The position numbers were made by a program, and so were the translations under genes. From Halothece sp. PCC 7418 (GTDB lineage: Bacteria; Cyanobacteriota; Cyanobacteriia; Cyanobacteriales; Rubidibacteraceae), in the NCBI RefSeq assembly GCF_000317635.1, contig NC_019779.1, positions 3,596,001 through 3,660,000 on the forward strand: 64,000 nt of DNA. Direction: 5' to 3'. Positions 45,770 through 55,250 of this stretch are shown here, piece by piece; within the stretch, counting starts at the first letter, position 1, and the number at the start of each line of letters is the position of its first letter. The notes under the pieces are model-generated. The model searched no databases. It was not told where the DNA came from and was given only the letters and a program-made list of their open reading frames with translations.

Positions 45770-47755
45770 CTAAGTGCTTGATCCAACTAAACCTGTGGTG
45801 GGAGAACTGGCGCTTGCATATTGTTTAATCGGAATGCGTCCAGCGAGATAGCCGAGTCGTCCTGCTTCCGTCGCCATTCCCATCGCACGACCCATTGCAA
45901 TGGGATTTTTTGCCAGCGCGATCGCGCTATTAATCAACAACGCATCAGCCCCCAATTCCATAGCATAAGCAGCTTCACTGGGCGTGCCAATCCCCGCATC
46001 GACAACAACAGGAACGTTGGCTTCTTCGATGATAATTTGCAGGTTGGCTTCGGTTTTAATCCCTTGTCCCGACCCAATGGGAGATCCCAAAGGCATTACT
46101 GTGGAACAGCCCACATCTTCTAAACGTTTCGCAAGCACGGGATCGGCATTGATATAAGGTAAAACTGCAAAACCGTCTTTCACCAATTTTTCCGCAGCTT
46201 CTAACGTTCCAATCGGGTCAGGAAGGAGATGTTTCGGTTCGGGGATGACTTCTAATTTCACAAAGTTATTATCCTCCTGTCCAAGTAACTTCGCCATTTC
46301 TCGCCCTAGTTTTGCCACCCGAATTGCATCCTCTGCGGTTTTACAGCCTGCTGTATTGGGCAGCATCCAGAGTTGATTCCAATCGAGGGCTTCCCCTAAC
46401 CCTTCATGTCCTACCGCGTTATTCTGGACACGACGCACCGCAACGGTAACAATTTGGCTACCACTTGCGCTAAGACTTTCCCGCATAATTTCAGGATTGG
46501 GAAATTTTCCAGTGCCAGTAAGCAAGCGGGATTGAAAGGTACGTCCTGCAATGACTAAGGGCTGATCCTCTGGTTGGGCTGCGGTGGATTGGTTGGCGAT
46601 AGAAAGATGACTAATGTGAGAGTGTCCGTTTTGACCGTTCATTGTTGTTAGAGAAGAGGATTGTTTATGATTCAACCACTGACGAGTGTTTTGGCTGTGG
46701 AAGCGTTGGGGACGAAAATGATCTAAAAGTGGATCGCTATTCCCTTTCGTGATTAATTCCGCGATCATTTCAGCAGTAATGGGGGCGAGTAAAACGCCAT
46801 GACGATGATGTCCTGTGGCGAGAAATAAGTTTTCATAGTCTGATTGTCCGAGAATCGGGAGTTCATCGGGTGTTGTGGGACGGAAGCCCCACCAAATCTG
46901 TTCCATTGACCAATCTTGTAATTCGGGATAGAGACGCATCGCGCGATCGCTGAGAGTTTTAATCCCAGCAGGGGTATTATTTCCCGTCCACCCCACTTCT
47001 TCTGAGGTTGCGCCAATAATCAACCGTCCATCTTGTCTTGGAATTAAATAAGTATTGGGACCAAATAACACGCGCTGGATCGGATAGGGTTGATCAGGCA
47101 TCCGCAGGCACATCATTTGTCCTTTTACGGGACGCACGGGAAGCGGTAACAGTTCTTTGACCCAAGATCCTGTTGCTAGAACATAGTGATCCGCTTGTAA
47201 GATTCCCTCACTGGTTCTAATTTTGGTGATGCGACCCTTTTGCTTTTGAATGCTTTTAACCGTTACCCCTTCTCGAAATTCCACGCCGTTTGCTTTGGCT
47301 GCTTGCAAGAGGGTTTTCATTAAGGCAATATTATCCACTTGCGCGTCTTCGGGATACCACCAAGCGCCAATGACATCTTCTCCGAGTCCTGGTTGATAAA
47401 ATTCTAAATCAGGCTTGTCCACCCAAGTGGCAGGTTGTACCGCAGGAGAACTAGGGGCTTGACTTTTTTCATAAACAGGGGCGAGAATCCCACAAGGAAA
47501 ATAGCCTGTATCTTCTCCCGTTTGGTGTTCGAGGTCATTAATCCAATCGGGGTAAAGATCGCGCGATCGCAGCGCCAAATCTAATAATGGACTGGGGGGA
47601 ATCGCTTCGGCTTGGGGTGCAATCATTCCACCTGCTGCAAACCCCGCAGCTTCGGCTTGGTTTCGACTGACAACCGTGACTGATTCTCCTCTTTTCCGTA
47701 ACGAAAGCGCGATCGCGCTGCCAATAATGCCACCACCAATAATTACTGTACTCAT
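45770..47755 (-). CDS. thiO/thiG: Bifunctional glycine oxidase / thiazole synthase (ThiO-ThiG fusion)
   Basis: 661 residues. The N-terminal FAD-dependent ThiO half (about 1-355) has [20 protein letters not shown] and [11 protein letters not shown] with the terminal [15 protein letters not shown] linker at about 355-400 is followed by ThiG ([20 protein letters not shown]; lysine near [19 protein letters not shown]-type [12 protein letters not shown]). ThiO makes dehydroglycine; ThiG condenses it with deoxyxylulose phosphate and ThiS thiocarboxylate to give the thiamine thiazole. Fusion of the two is known in cyanobacteria. No TPP riboswitch fits in the 28-bp gap upstream, so regulation may act at the DUF4079 gene or not through TPP. 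Confidence 0.95.
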   Translation of the reverse strand: MSTVIIGGGIIGSAIALSLRKRGESVTVVSRNQAEAAGFAAGGMIAPQAEAIPPSPLLDLALRSRDLYPDWINDLEHQTGEDTGYFPCGILAPVYEKSQAPSSPAVQPATWVDKPDLEFYQPGLGEDVIGAWWYPEDAQVDNIALMKTLLQAAKANGVEFREGVTVKSIQKQKGRITKIRTSEGILQADHYVLATGSWVKELLPLPVRPVKGQMMCLRMPDQPYPIQRVLFGPNTYLIPRQDGRLIIGATSEEVGWTGNNTPAGIKTLSDRAMRLYPELQDWSMEQIWWGFRPTTPDELPILGQSDYENLFLATGHHRHGVLLAPITAEMIAELITKGNSDPLLDHFRPQRFHSQNTRQWLNHKQSSSLTTMNGQNGHSHISHLSIANQSTAAQPEDQPLVIAGRTFQSRLLTGTGKFPNPEIMRESLSASGSQIVTVAVRRVQNNAVGHEGLGEALDWNQLWMLPNTAGCKTAEDAIRVAKLGREMAKLLGQEDNNFVKLEVIPEPKHLLPDPIGTLEAAEKLVKDGFAVLPYINADPVLAKRLEDVGCSTVMPLGSPIGSGQGIKTEANLQIIIEEANVPVVVDAGIGTPSEAAYAMELGADALLINSAIALAKNPIAMGRAMGMATEAGRLGYLAGRIPIKQYASASSPTTGLVGSST

Positions 47756-47783
47756 CGTTGCTCTTCCAATCCTTACCTATCTC

Positions 47784-48254
47784 TCAATTTAAATATTTCT
47801 GGACAACACTCCATCCCGTCCAAGACACATAAGCCAGCGCGAAAAACAAGACGGCATTTGTCGTTACGTGAACCGATCTCGCCCACGGGCGTTTGGCGCT
47901 AATTTGAGTTGCACTCGTTGCTGATAATAGCACTAACCCCACCACGGTAATCCCAGCAATTAAATGGGGGGAATGCCCCAAGTTACCATAATGTCCTAAA
48001 GTGCCCACAATGCCAATGGTTAACAATAGTAGAACTAAACTCACTAAAATGATGCCAATGGTGTAGTGTAGGGGGCGTAACCATTTTGGGCGTGGTGATT
48101 TTTGGGCGCGAAAATAGTATAATCCCATTCCTGTCCCAGCTAAAATGCCATAAGCGGTGACAGACAAGCCCATTGACCAAGCAGCGATCTTCCACAACCA
48201 GAGAAACGACGGTAAATCCAAGATGACTTTCCTAACTGGGTCTTCCCTTCCCAT
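47784..48254 (-). CDS. DUF4079 family membrane protein
   Basis: Up to 156 residues with four hydrophobic helices. The family usually begins with DLPSFLWLWKIAAWSMG, so TTG 48221 (145 residues, AGGA upstream) is a good alternative to ATG 48254. Histidines (LHYTIG, GHYGNLGHSPHL, SVHVTTN) lie near helix ends and could bind heme, as in cytochrome b561-like folds; that is inference. The thiO/G gene follows 28 bp downstream. Confidence 0.75.
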   Translation of the reverse strand: MGREDPVRKVILDLPSFLWLWKIAAWSMGLSVTAYGILAGTGMGLYYFRAQKSPRPKWLRPLHYTIGIILVSLVLLLLTIGIVGTLGHYGNLGHSPHLIAGITVVGLVLLSATSATQISAKRPWARSVHVTTNAVLFFALAYVSWTGWSVVQKYLN

Positions 48255-48378
48255 TATTGATCAATTTATACCTATCTGCTCGTTTTAATCAAAAAACTTG
48301 AATGAAGATTTCCCACGGTCAGTCAAAGTTTTGATACAGTAGAGTGTGCGATTTTTAGTGCTTGGGGAACGGGTCACA

Positions 48379-50100
48379 ATGTTAAAAAATGATGAATGGA
48401 TTAAAGAAAAAGCAAGTCAAGGAATGATTTCGCCTTTTGAACCGCAACAAGTTCGCAAACTTGAGGGTGACATTCCTGTTATTTCCTATGGCTTGAGTAG
48501 CTTCGGCTATGATATTCGTTTATCGCCGAATGAATTTCGGATTTTTCGTCATATTCCTGGCACTATTGTTGACCCGAAAAACTTTAATCCTGATAATTTA
48601 GAACCGACTCAACTGTGCACGGATGAAACCGGAAGTTATTTTATTCTACCCGCCCATTCTTATGGCTTAGGAGTAGCTTTAGAACGGTTAGAAATTCCTG
48701 ATAATGTAACGGTCATTTGTATTGGAAAATCAACTTATGCAAGGTGTTTTCGCGGAGACACACGAGTTGCTTTAGTTGATGGCACTGCACCAACATTAGA
48801 AGAGATGGCAAAACGTGCTGAAAATGGCGAACAATTTTGGGGATACAGTATTGGACAACATGGTCGCTTAATCGTTACTTTGCTTGAAAACCCTCGTTAT
48901 ATTGGCAGAGATTCACTGGTGGAAGTAACTTTAGATAATGAAGAATCAATATTTTGCACACCCGATCATGAATTTATGACTCGGGATGGGCGAATGGTAG
49001 CAGCACAAGAATTAAAGCCAAATGATTCTTTAATGCCACTCTATCGCCAACTTGAACGAGGTTATGAAATGGTTTATCAACCTCTAAATGGACATCTTTA
49101 TCCCACTCATCGGCTTAGTGATGAATGGAATCTTAGACATCTAATTTATGAGGAAGAACCCAATACTCATCGCCATCACATTGACCATAATCGTCTTAAT
49201 AATTGTCCATGGAATATTATGCGGATGAATGAGTCGGAACATATTCGACTACATAATAGTATTACTTATGGTGTAGATTTTGACCCAAAAGAACATGGTC
49301 AATCAGTTAAACAAGCAATTTCAGAGCTAAAATTAAACCCTGAATGGTTGGAGAATTATTCAGAACAACAACAGAAAAGAGCTTTGAAATTTTGGCATGA
49401 TCCTCAATATGCTTCAGTTCGGGAATTATTACTAGAACGCCGTCGCAATTGTTCAGATGAAACTCGTCAAGCCCATCGAGAAAAGATGTTACGTCGTTAC
49501 GAATCGAAGGAAGCAAGAGCATTAACAGGAGAAAAATCGAAGCAGGCTTGGTCACAAGATGATGGAACAAGACGCGCTCGACAGTCGGAAACGATGAAAC
49601 GCATTAATGACTCCACAAAAACTCGTCATGAGATTACCGCCGATGTTGTACGTGCAGCTTTAGATCAAACGGGTTCCATCAGAGGAGCAGCCCGATTACT
49701 TAATTGTGATCGATCAGTTTTTCGGCGCTTTCCAGATGTGATTCATCAATTCCGAGGACAAAAAGTTAAAAACCATAAAGTTGTTAGTGTGAGAGAAATT
49801 GCAGGAACTCATGATGTTTATTGTCTTAGTGTTCCTGAGGCTGGTAATTTTGCCCTAGAATCAGGAGTCTTTGTCCATAATTGTGGAATTATCGCAAATA
49901 TAACGCCTGCAGAAGCGGGTTGGCGCGGTTTTTTAACCTTAGAATTATCGAATTCTTCTAGTGCCGATTGTAAGATTTATGCCAATGAAGGAATTGTTCA
50001 ATTAGTCTTTTTAGAAGGTGATCCTTGTTCAGTTAGTTACGAACAACGAAAAGGAAAGTATCAAGAACAGCCTAATCGCGTCACTTTAGCAAAAATTTAA
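48379..50100 (+). CDS. dcd: dCTP deaminase interrupted by an intein
   Basis: 573 residues as translated: N-extein 122 residues, intein 379, C-extein 72. The spliced enzyme is 194 residues, the normal Dcd length, and converts dCTP to dUTP for dTMP synthesis. I chose ATG 48379 (MLKNDEWIKEK), the typical Dcd start; the frame runs 11 codons further upstream. The break falls in the catalytic motif GKSTYAR^CGIIANITP, directly after the active-site arginine. The host Cys after the splice site serves as the +1 nucleophile. thyX follows 12 nt later. Confidence 0.95.
   Translation: MLKNDEWIKEKASQGMISPFEPQQVRKLEGDIPVISYGLSSFGYDIRLSPNEFRIFRHIPGTIVDPKNFNPDNLEPTQLCTDETGSYFILPAHSYGLGVALERLEIPDNVTVICIGKSTYARCFRGDTRVALVDGTAPTLEEMAKRAENGEQFWGYSIGQHGRLIVTLLENPRYIGRDSLVEVTLDNEESIFCTPDHEFMTRDGRMVAAQELKPNDSLMPLYRQLERGYEMVYQPLNGHLYPTHRLSDEWNLRHLIYEEEPNTHRHHIDHNRLNNCPWNIMRMNESEHIRLHNSITYGVDFDPKEHGQSVKQAISELKLNPEWLENYSEQQQKRALKFWHDPQYASVRELLLERRRNCSDETRQAHREKMLRRYESKEARALTGEKSKQAWSQDDGTRRARQSETMKRINDSTKTRHEITADVVRAALDQTGSIRGAARLLNCDRSVFRRFPDVIHQFRGQKVKNHKVVSVREIAGTHDVYCLSVPEAGNFALESGVFVHNCGIIANITPAEAGWRGFLTLELSNSSSADCKIYANEGIVQLVFLEGDPCSVSYEQRKGKYQEQPNRVTLAKI
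48745..49881 (+). other. Dcd intein with HNH homing endonuclease (379 residues)
   Basis: It begins with Cys1 (CFRGDTRVALVDG, block A) and has block B TPDH (FCTPDHEFMT), block F HDVYCLSVPEAGNFALESG and ends in VHN before the +1 Cys. Thus all splicing residues (Cys1, TxxH, penultimate His, terminal Asn, Cys+1) are present. The insert between blocks holds an HNH-type nuclease (HRHHIDHNRLNNCPWN then MNESEHIRLHN, intein residues about 143-175), a basic NUMOD-like stretch and a helix-turn-helix (GSIRGAARLLNCDRSVFRRF), probably for target DNA recognition. Confidence 0.93.
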
Positions 50101-50112
50101 AAGGAGTTAAAA

Positions 50113-51408
50113 ATGGATAAATTTAGAATTGAAGTCATTAAAGCAACCCCGAATCCACAACAAGTAATGTGGTTAGCAATGCACCAAGATTATTCCGAAG
50201 ATTTGGTTTGGGATAAGCGCGATCGCGCACCAGATGAAACCAAAGCGGGAGAAAAAGTAATCAAGCATTTATTATCAGGAGAAAGAGGACATTATGGCCC
50301 CTTAGAACATCCGCAAATTACATTTAATGTGGGCTTTTTTCCTCATTCAATGATGCAACAAATTCGCACTCATAGGGTTGGAATTTCATTTGATGTACAG
50401 TGTCTTGCAGGGGATACTGAAGTCACTTTCGTTAAAGCCTCTGGTAGTCTTAAAAAAGCCAAAATTTCTGAACTTTACAAAAGTTGGCTTAATAAAGATA
50501 AAGAAAACAAAGTTCAAAATAATAATAAATCTCAAGAAAGAGATTTTGTTAAAAATTTGCCCTTGCGGGTACTAAATGAAGAGACAGGAAAATTTCAAAT
50601 AAGTCGCATTAAAGATGTTCTTTGTAGTGGCGTTCAACCTGTTTACCGTCTAACGCTGGAAGATAGTAAACAATTAGACTGTACGACCAACCATAAACTT
50701 TTAACGATTCAAGGTTGGCAAAGAATGGGCAAAGCAGTTGGCTTAGTTGTAAATTCAGATCGCGAAGTTATAAAAACTGAAAATGATTGTTGGGTTTTGT
50801 GTAATGGAGTACCTATATTAGAAAAAACATCAGCAGAACAAATACAATCTCAAGTTAAAGCCCATCCTGTTAAAGTTGCTAAGGTAGAATATCTAGGCTT
50901 ACAAACGACTTACGATTTAGAGGTCGCAGAACCTTGGCATAATTTTGTTGCTAATGGCATCGTTGTTCACAATTCTTTCCGTTATACGGGAAAGCGTCTT
51001 TTAGATGTCGCAGAAGGGAAAAGAGATGCAGAAGATGTCTTTTATTTACGCCCCGTGGGTGAATATACAAACCGTCAAGGAAAACGCTATTTTTACTCAG
51101 AAGAACAACGCCAAGCGGATTTAGAATGGTGCATTGAAGCCACTAAACGTTATCAACAAAGAATTGGAGAAGGATTAGCCGAAGAACACGCGCGAGGAAT
51201 TATTCCCTTTGATACCCGACAGCATTTTGTCATGAGTTGTAATGCGCGATCGCTGATGCACCTCCTTGATTTACGCTGGAAAAAAGATGCCCAATTGGAA
51301 GCGCAGAAGTTTAGTGAACTTCTCTTTGGACATTTTCAAGAGTGGACACCTCAACTGGCAGAATGGTATTTAGAAAATCGTGCCAAAAAAGCAAGGTTGT
51401 CTCCTTAG
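50113..51408 (+). CDS. thyX: Flavin-dependent thymidylate synthase interrupted by an intein
   Basis: 431 residues as translated: N-extein 96, intein 191, C-extein 144, giving a 240-residue enzyme. ThyX makes dTMP from dUMP using FAD, NADPH and methylene-tetrahydrofolate. The split lies inside the ThyX signature: RTHRVGISFDVQ^SFRYTGKR, directly before its conserved serine, which becomes the +1 residue of splicing. Starts with AAGGAG 7-8 nt before ATG. Same strand as dcd and 12 nt away, so one operon supplies dUMP precursor and dTMP. Confidence 0.95.
   Translation: MDKFRIEVIKATPNPQQVMWLAMHQDYSEDLVWDKRDRAPDETKAGEKVIKHLLSGERGHYGPLEHPQITFNVGFFPHSMMQQIRTHRVGISFDVQCLAGDTEVTFVKASGSLKKAKISELYKSWLNKDKENKVQNNNKSQERDFVKNLPLRVLNEETGKFQISRIKDVLCSGVQPVYRLTLEDSKQLDCTTNHKLLTIQGWQRMGKAVGLVVNSDREVIKTENDCWVLCNGVPILEKTSAEQIQSQVKAHPVKVAKVEYLGLQTTYDLEVAEPWHNFVANGIVVHNSFRYTGKRLLDVAEGKRDAEDVFYLRPVGEYTNRQGKRYFYSEEQRQADLEWCIEATKRYQQRIGEGLAEEHARGIIPFDTRQHFVMSCNARSLMHLLDLRWKKDAQLEAQKFSELLFGHFQEWTPQLAEWYLENRAKKARLSP
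50401..50973 (+). other. ThyX mini-intein (191 residues)
   Basis: Starts CLAGDTEVTFV (Cys1, block A), has block B TTNHKLLT (TxxH), block F VEYLGLQTTYDLEVAEPWHN and ends ANGIVVHN before Ser+1. The splicing residues are complete. Between the blocks is only a Lys/Asn-rich stretch with no HNH or LAGLIDADG motif, so it is an endonuclease-free mini-intein, probably derived by loss. Confidence 0.92.
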
Positions 51409-51500
51409 TGGATTGGTTTAAATTGGGAAAGGGAGGAAATGAGAATGAATCACTTCTTCTGAGAAATCGTTTCGGAAACTGAAAATCAAGGAGGAAACTG

Positions 51501-52520
51501 TTGACAGAATCGGCATTACTGGGAAAATCTTTAGCGGAATTAACGGATTGGGTACAAGACCAAGGACAACCTGCTTATCGGGGAAAACAGTTGCATCAGT
51601 GGTTGTATCAAAAAGGAGCGCGATCGCTGCACGAGATTACTGTGTTTCCAAAACAGTGGCGAGCAGCGTTAGAAGATCAACCCATTGGACGCTCTACTAT
51701 TGCTCACCGTAGCATTGCGCCTGATGAAACGCGGAAATATCTGCTTCGTCTTGCAGATGGAGAAATGATCGAAACCGTTGGGATTCCCACCGCGAAACGC
51801 TTAACCGTTTGTGTCTCTTCCCAAATCGGATGTCCCATGGCGTGTGACTTTTGCGCGACAGGGAAAGGCGGTTTCACCCGTAATCTCGAGGCATACGAAA
51901 TTGTGGATCAAGTGCTGACTGTGGCGGAAGATTTTGAACGGCGGGTCAGTCATGTGGTTTTTATGGGAATGGGCGAACCCCTTTTAAACCGAGAAGCGGT
52001 AGTGAAAGCGGTGAAATCCTTAAATCAAGACGTGGGAATTGGACAACGGTGTCTTACGGTTTCTACTGTCGGTATTCCCAAACAGATTCCGCTGCTTGCT
52101 GAAGAAAAATTACAAATCACCCTTGCTATTAGTCTTCATGCGTCAAATCAAACCTTGCGGGAACAATTGATTCCCAGTGGCGGAGGGTATCCCTTGTCAG
52201 ACTTAATTGCAGACTGTCGCAAGTACGTCGAACGCACTCACCGTCGGGTTACGTTTGAATATATCCTGTTAGCGGGGGTGAATGATACCCCAGATCATGC
52301 TGAAGAATTAGCCCAACTCTTAAGAGGCTTTCAAACCCACGTTAATCTCATTCCGTATAACCCCATTAGCGAAGTGGATTATCAACGCCCAGACAAAAAC
52401 CGAATCGAAGCCTTTCAATCCGTTCTTGAAGACGCTAAGATTGCCGTTAGTATCCGTTACTCTCGTGGGTTAGAAGCGGATGCTGCGTGTGGGCAATTAC
52501 GGGTAAATCAGACACAATGA
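51501..52520 (+). CDS. rlmN: 23S rRNA (adenine2503-C2)-methyltransferase
   Basis: 339 residues from TTG 51501, supported by a strong AAGGAGG about 8 nt upstream. Radical SAM enzyme with the cluster motif [11 protein letters not shown], the FMGMGEPL block, VSTVGIP and the C-terminal redox cysteine in ADAACGQLR. Methylates A2503 of 23S rRNA and A37 of some tRNAs. Its stop overlaps the pyrB start (ATGA). Confidence 0.95.
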   Translation: MTESALLGKSLAELTDWVQDQGQPAYRGKQLHQWLYQKGARSLHEITVFPKQWRAALEDQPIGRSTIAHRSIAPDETRKYLLRLADGEMIETVGIPTAKRLTVCVSSQIGCPMACDFCATGKGGFTRNLEAYEIVDQVLTVAEDFERRVSHVVFMGMGEPLLNREAVVKAVKSLNQDVGIGQRCLTVSTVGIPKQIPLLAEEKLQITLAISLHASNQTLREQLIPSGGGYPLSDLIADCRKYVERTHRRVTFEYILLAGVNDTPDHAEELAQLLRGFQTHVNLIPYNPISEVDYQRPDKNRIEAFQSVLEDAKIAVSIRYSRGLEADAACGQLRVNQTQ

Positions 52521-53512
52521 CCACTGAAACGATAACATCCCCTTGGACAAAGCGTCATATCCTCTCTCTGGAAACATTTACCCAAGAAGAGTACGAAACC
52601 CTTTTAGAAACCGCCGATAGTTTTCGGGAAGTGTTATCCCGTCGCACCAAGAAAGTTCCTGCTTTACAAGGACAAGTGGTGGCAAACTTGTTTTTTGAAC
52701 CCTCCACTCGCACTCGTAGCAGTTTTGAACTGGCTGCAAAGCGGTTATCTGCAGATACCCTCAATTTTACGGGGAGTTCTTCTTCTCTGACTAAGGGCGA
52801 AACCATTTTAGATACAGCAAAAACCTATATGGCGATGGGCGCGAATATCATGGTGATTCGTCATCGCCAAGCCGGGGTCCCCCATACCATTGCAGCAGAA
52901 ATGGATCGCTTAGAAAGCAATGTCAGTATTCTCAATGCAGGAGATGGACAACATGAGCATCCCTCACAGGCGTTATTAGATTTATTTACCCTCTATCAGT
53001 TGCTGTCTCCTCAATCTCCCCGTCAGTTTCTCGTAGGGAAGAAAATCGCGATTGTGGGCGATCTTCTACATTCTCGGGTGGCGCGATCGAATATCTATAG
53101 CTTAACGGCGATGGGGGCAACGGTTCATTTAGCTGCACCGCCAACCTTGCTGCCAAAACCATTTCAGGGCTTTTTAAGGGGGTCTTCTTCCGAGAAATTG
53201 GTCTGTCACTGGGAGATTGAACCTGCCCTCGCAGATGCTGATTTTATTATGACCTTGCGCTTGCAAAAAGAGCGGATGACGGAGCATTTATTGCCTAGTT
53301 TACGGGAATATCATCAACGATTTGGAATTACGCGCGATCGCGCTCTTTTAGCTTGTCCTGATGTCAAAATTCTCCACCCAGGACCGGTGAATCGAGGGGT
53401 AGAAATCAGTTCTGATCTCATGGACGATCCTGAATTGAGTTTAATCTCCCAACAAGTCACCAGTGGAGTCGCTGTCCGCATGGCCCTCCTTTATCTGATT
53501 GGTACCAGTTGA
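52517..53512 (+). CDS. pyrB: Aspartate carbamoyltransferase catalytic subunit
   Basis: 331 residues from ATG 52517, which overlaps the rlmN stop; an upstream in-frame ATG at 52487 lies inside rlmN and is less likely. Motifs: [13 protein letters not shown] (carbamoyl phosphate site), [11 protein letters not shown], and [14 protein letters not shown], then [12 protein letters not shown]. Second step of pyrimidine synthesis. Coupled to rlmN, and downstream of the dcd-thyX pair, so three consecutive transcription neighbours touch pyrimidine metabolism. Confidence 0.95.
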   Translation: MTTETITSPWTKRHILSLETFTQEEYETLLETADSFREVLSRRTKKVPALQGQVVANLFFEPSTRTRSSFELAAKRLSADTLNFTGSSSSLTKGETILDTAKTYMAMGANIMVIRHRQAGVPHTIAAEMDRLESNVSILNAGDGQHEHPSQALLDLFTLYQLLSPQSPRQFLVGKKIAIVGDLLHSRVARSNIYSLTAMGATVHLAAPPTLLPKPFQGFLRGSSSEKLVCHWEIEPALADADFIMTLRLQKERMTEHLLPSLREYHQRFGITRDRALLACPDVKILHPGPVNRGVEISSDLMDDPELSLISQQVTSGVAVRMALLYLIGTS

Positions 53513-53515
53513 AAA

Positions 53516-55120
53516 TTAGTCATCTTCATCAAAATCAAATCGTAACTCTTCCACTGCCATTTCTAACTCTTGGAAATATTCGGTTTGGGTGATTTCTTCC
53601 ACTTGGCGCGATCGTTTTTGTTGATCAATTTCAATTTTTAAGTCTTCCACTTGTCGTTTCAGGGCTTCCTCTTCCCGTTTCCGTTCACTAATTTCTTGGA
53701 GCATTCCTTCATAATACAAGACATTATTATGTCGGTCTTTCACCACCCGCGTATCTTCTTGCACCCAGACAATGCTGCCATCCTGCCGATACACTTGATA
53801 CTCCCAATGTTTAATCTCTCCTTCTTCATTAATCCGACGATGAAATTCTTTTTCATTATTGGGATCAACATATAACTCACTGACATCAGTGACTTGTTCA
53901 ATCATTTCTTCAGGAGAGGAATAACCAAAGATATTTGCCATTGCTGGGTTGACACTCATGTATTGCCCCTCTAAGTTGACTTGGAAAATCCCTTCTAGGG
54001 CATTCTCAAAAATACTACGGAACTTCTCTTCTGCAATGCGGAGGGATTCTTCCGCCTGTTTGCGTTCGGTAATATCAATGCCCACAGAAACGGTTGCGCT
54101 GCCATCTTTATACTTTTGAGCAGCCACTAGATAATAGCGCGATCGCTCATCAACTTGAAGTTCAATTTCCTTTGATGCTGATTCTGTATCACTATCTAAA
54201 AATCGGCGTGTAAAGTCTGCTAACTGAGAACTTCCTTCTAAAAATCCCACTTCTCGACCAATAAAGGAATCCTGCTTTAAATTCCAATCTTCAGCAAGAT
54301 GGCGATTCACCCCTAAATAGATCCCTCCTGAATTTAACCAAGAAATCGCACCTGGAACCGTATCAATCACCGTTTCCAGTTGTTCCTTCGCATCTGCTAG
54401 GTCTTTTTCCCGAGTTTGGACTGTATGCACCATCCTCTGAAATACCCGAGCAAGTCGCCCCAACTCATCATTTCTGGCTGCAACACCATCGAGACTTTTG
54501 GATCGAAATGAGTTATCTTCCACCGCAGCAGCAGCAGCAGTGACTCGCTTGACGTGCTGCAAATATCGCGACATTTCTTGATTTTTTTCGCGAATCGATA
54601 AATTTGCTTTATTTAACTCAACATTACGCTCATCTAAGAGTTCTTTAGCAATTTTATAAATTTGCCCTTGGGCGAGGAGAAGTTGCGGAAAATCCAGAAT
54701 CCGATAAACCCCTGGATCAATTTCAATCACTAACGGCTCGTATAAATCTTCAGGGGGACGTTGTAAACAATACTCCGCTGCATCATGAATGGAGGTATTG
54801 CCTGGTAAAATGTAAGGGGAACGACCACTTGAGCGATCATAAATTGAGTCATAAAGAATCTTTAAGGGTCGGCGCGTAAATAACTCTAAGCCATAAGGGG
54901 TACTCATCGCCTCTAAAAACTTTTGACGAGATAGCATCCCATAGTATTGACCATTTTCCATCAGTAAAACTCCTGTTAAAACTGGGTTTTCTTCAAAGGC
55001 TTTTGTTAAAGCCGATCCAGGAGAGTTGATATCGACGGAAAAATCATCGAGGGTTAGTTCTTGGAGAGTGGATTCAACGTTGAGATGACGGGGTGGGTTA
55101 CTGGTGCGAGAAATAGACAT
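53516..55120 (-). CDS. Multi-domain PAS sensor protein without an output enzyme
   Basis: 534 residues from ATG 55120; a GTG at 55171 would add 17 residues. Order: a CBS-like N-terminal region (ALTKAFEENPVLTGVLLMENG; SIHDAAEYCLQRP) to about 180, a coiled coil, a HAMP-like segment (AARNDELGRLARVFQRMVHT), two PAS domains (about 265-365 and 370-495, both followed by DITERKQAEE/EISERKREEE), and an acidic C-terminal coiled coil ending FDFDEDD. No kinase, GGDEF or phosphatase domain. It is soluble. It lies downstream of, and on the same strand as, the glutaminase-like and ParA-like genes, so a shared signalling role is inferred. Confidence 0.82.
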   Translation of the reverse strand: MSISRTSNPPRHLNVESTLQELTLDDFSVDINSPGSALTKAFEENPVLTGVLLMENGQYYGMLSRQKFLEAMSTPYGLELFTRRPLKILYDSIYDRSSGRSPYILPGNTSIHDAAEYCLQRPPEDLYEPLVIEIDPGVYRILDFPQLLLAQGQIYKIAKELLDERNVELNKANLSIREKNQEMSRYLQHVKRVTAAAAAVEDNSFRSKSLDGVAARNDELGRLARVFQRMVHTVQTREKDLADAKEQLETVIDTVPGAISWLNSGGIYLGVNRHLAEDWNLKQDSFIGREVGFLEGSSQLADFTRRFLDSDTESASKEIELQVDERSRYYLVAAQKYKDGSATVSVGIDITERKQAEESLRIAEEKFRSIFENALEGIFQVNLEGQYMSVNPAMANIFGYSSPEEMIEQVTDVSELYVDPNNEKEFHRRINEEGEIKHWEYQVYRQDGSIVWVQEDTRVVKDRHNNVLYYEGMLQEISERKREEEALKRQVEDLKIEIDQQKRSRQVEEITQTEYFQELEMAVEELRFDFDEDD

Positions 55121-55250
55121 GATTTTAGGAAACAGTGAAGAACTTTGCAAACTGTGAGGGAATCTCGACACTCCAACGGTTTAAAGCGCGTTGGATTCTT
55201 GGTTCTGCGACGATGCTTGCTTTGACAGGAAAAGTCCAACCCAATCAGCA

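Noticed and set aside
47756-47783. TPP riboswitch before thiO/thiG
   Set aside because: Only 28 bp separate the gene from the preceding one, too short for the aptamer, and no THI-box-like sequence was seen there.
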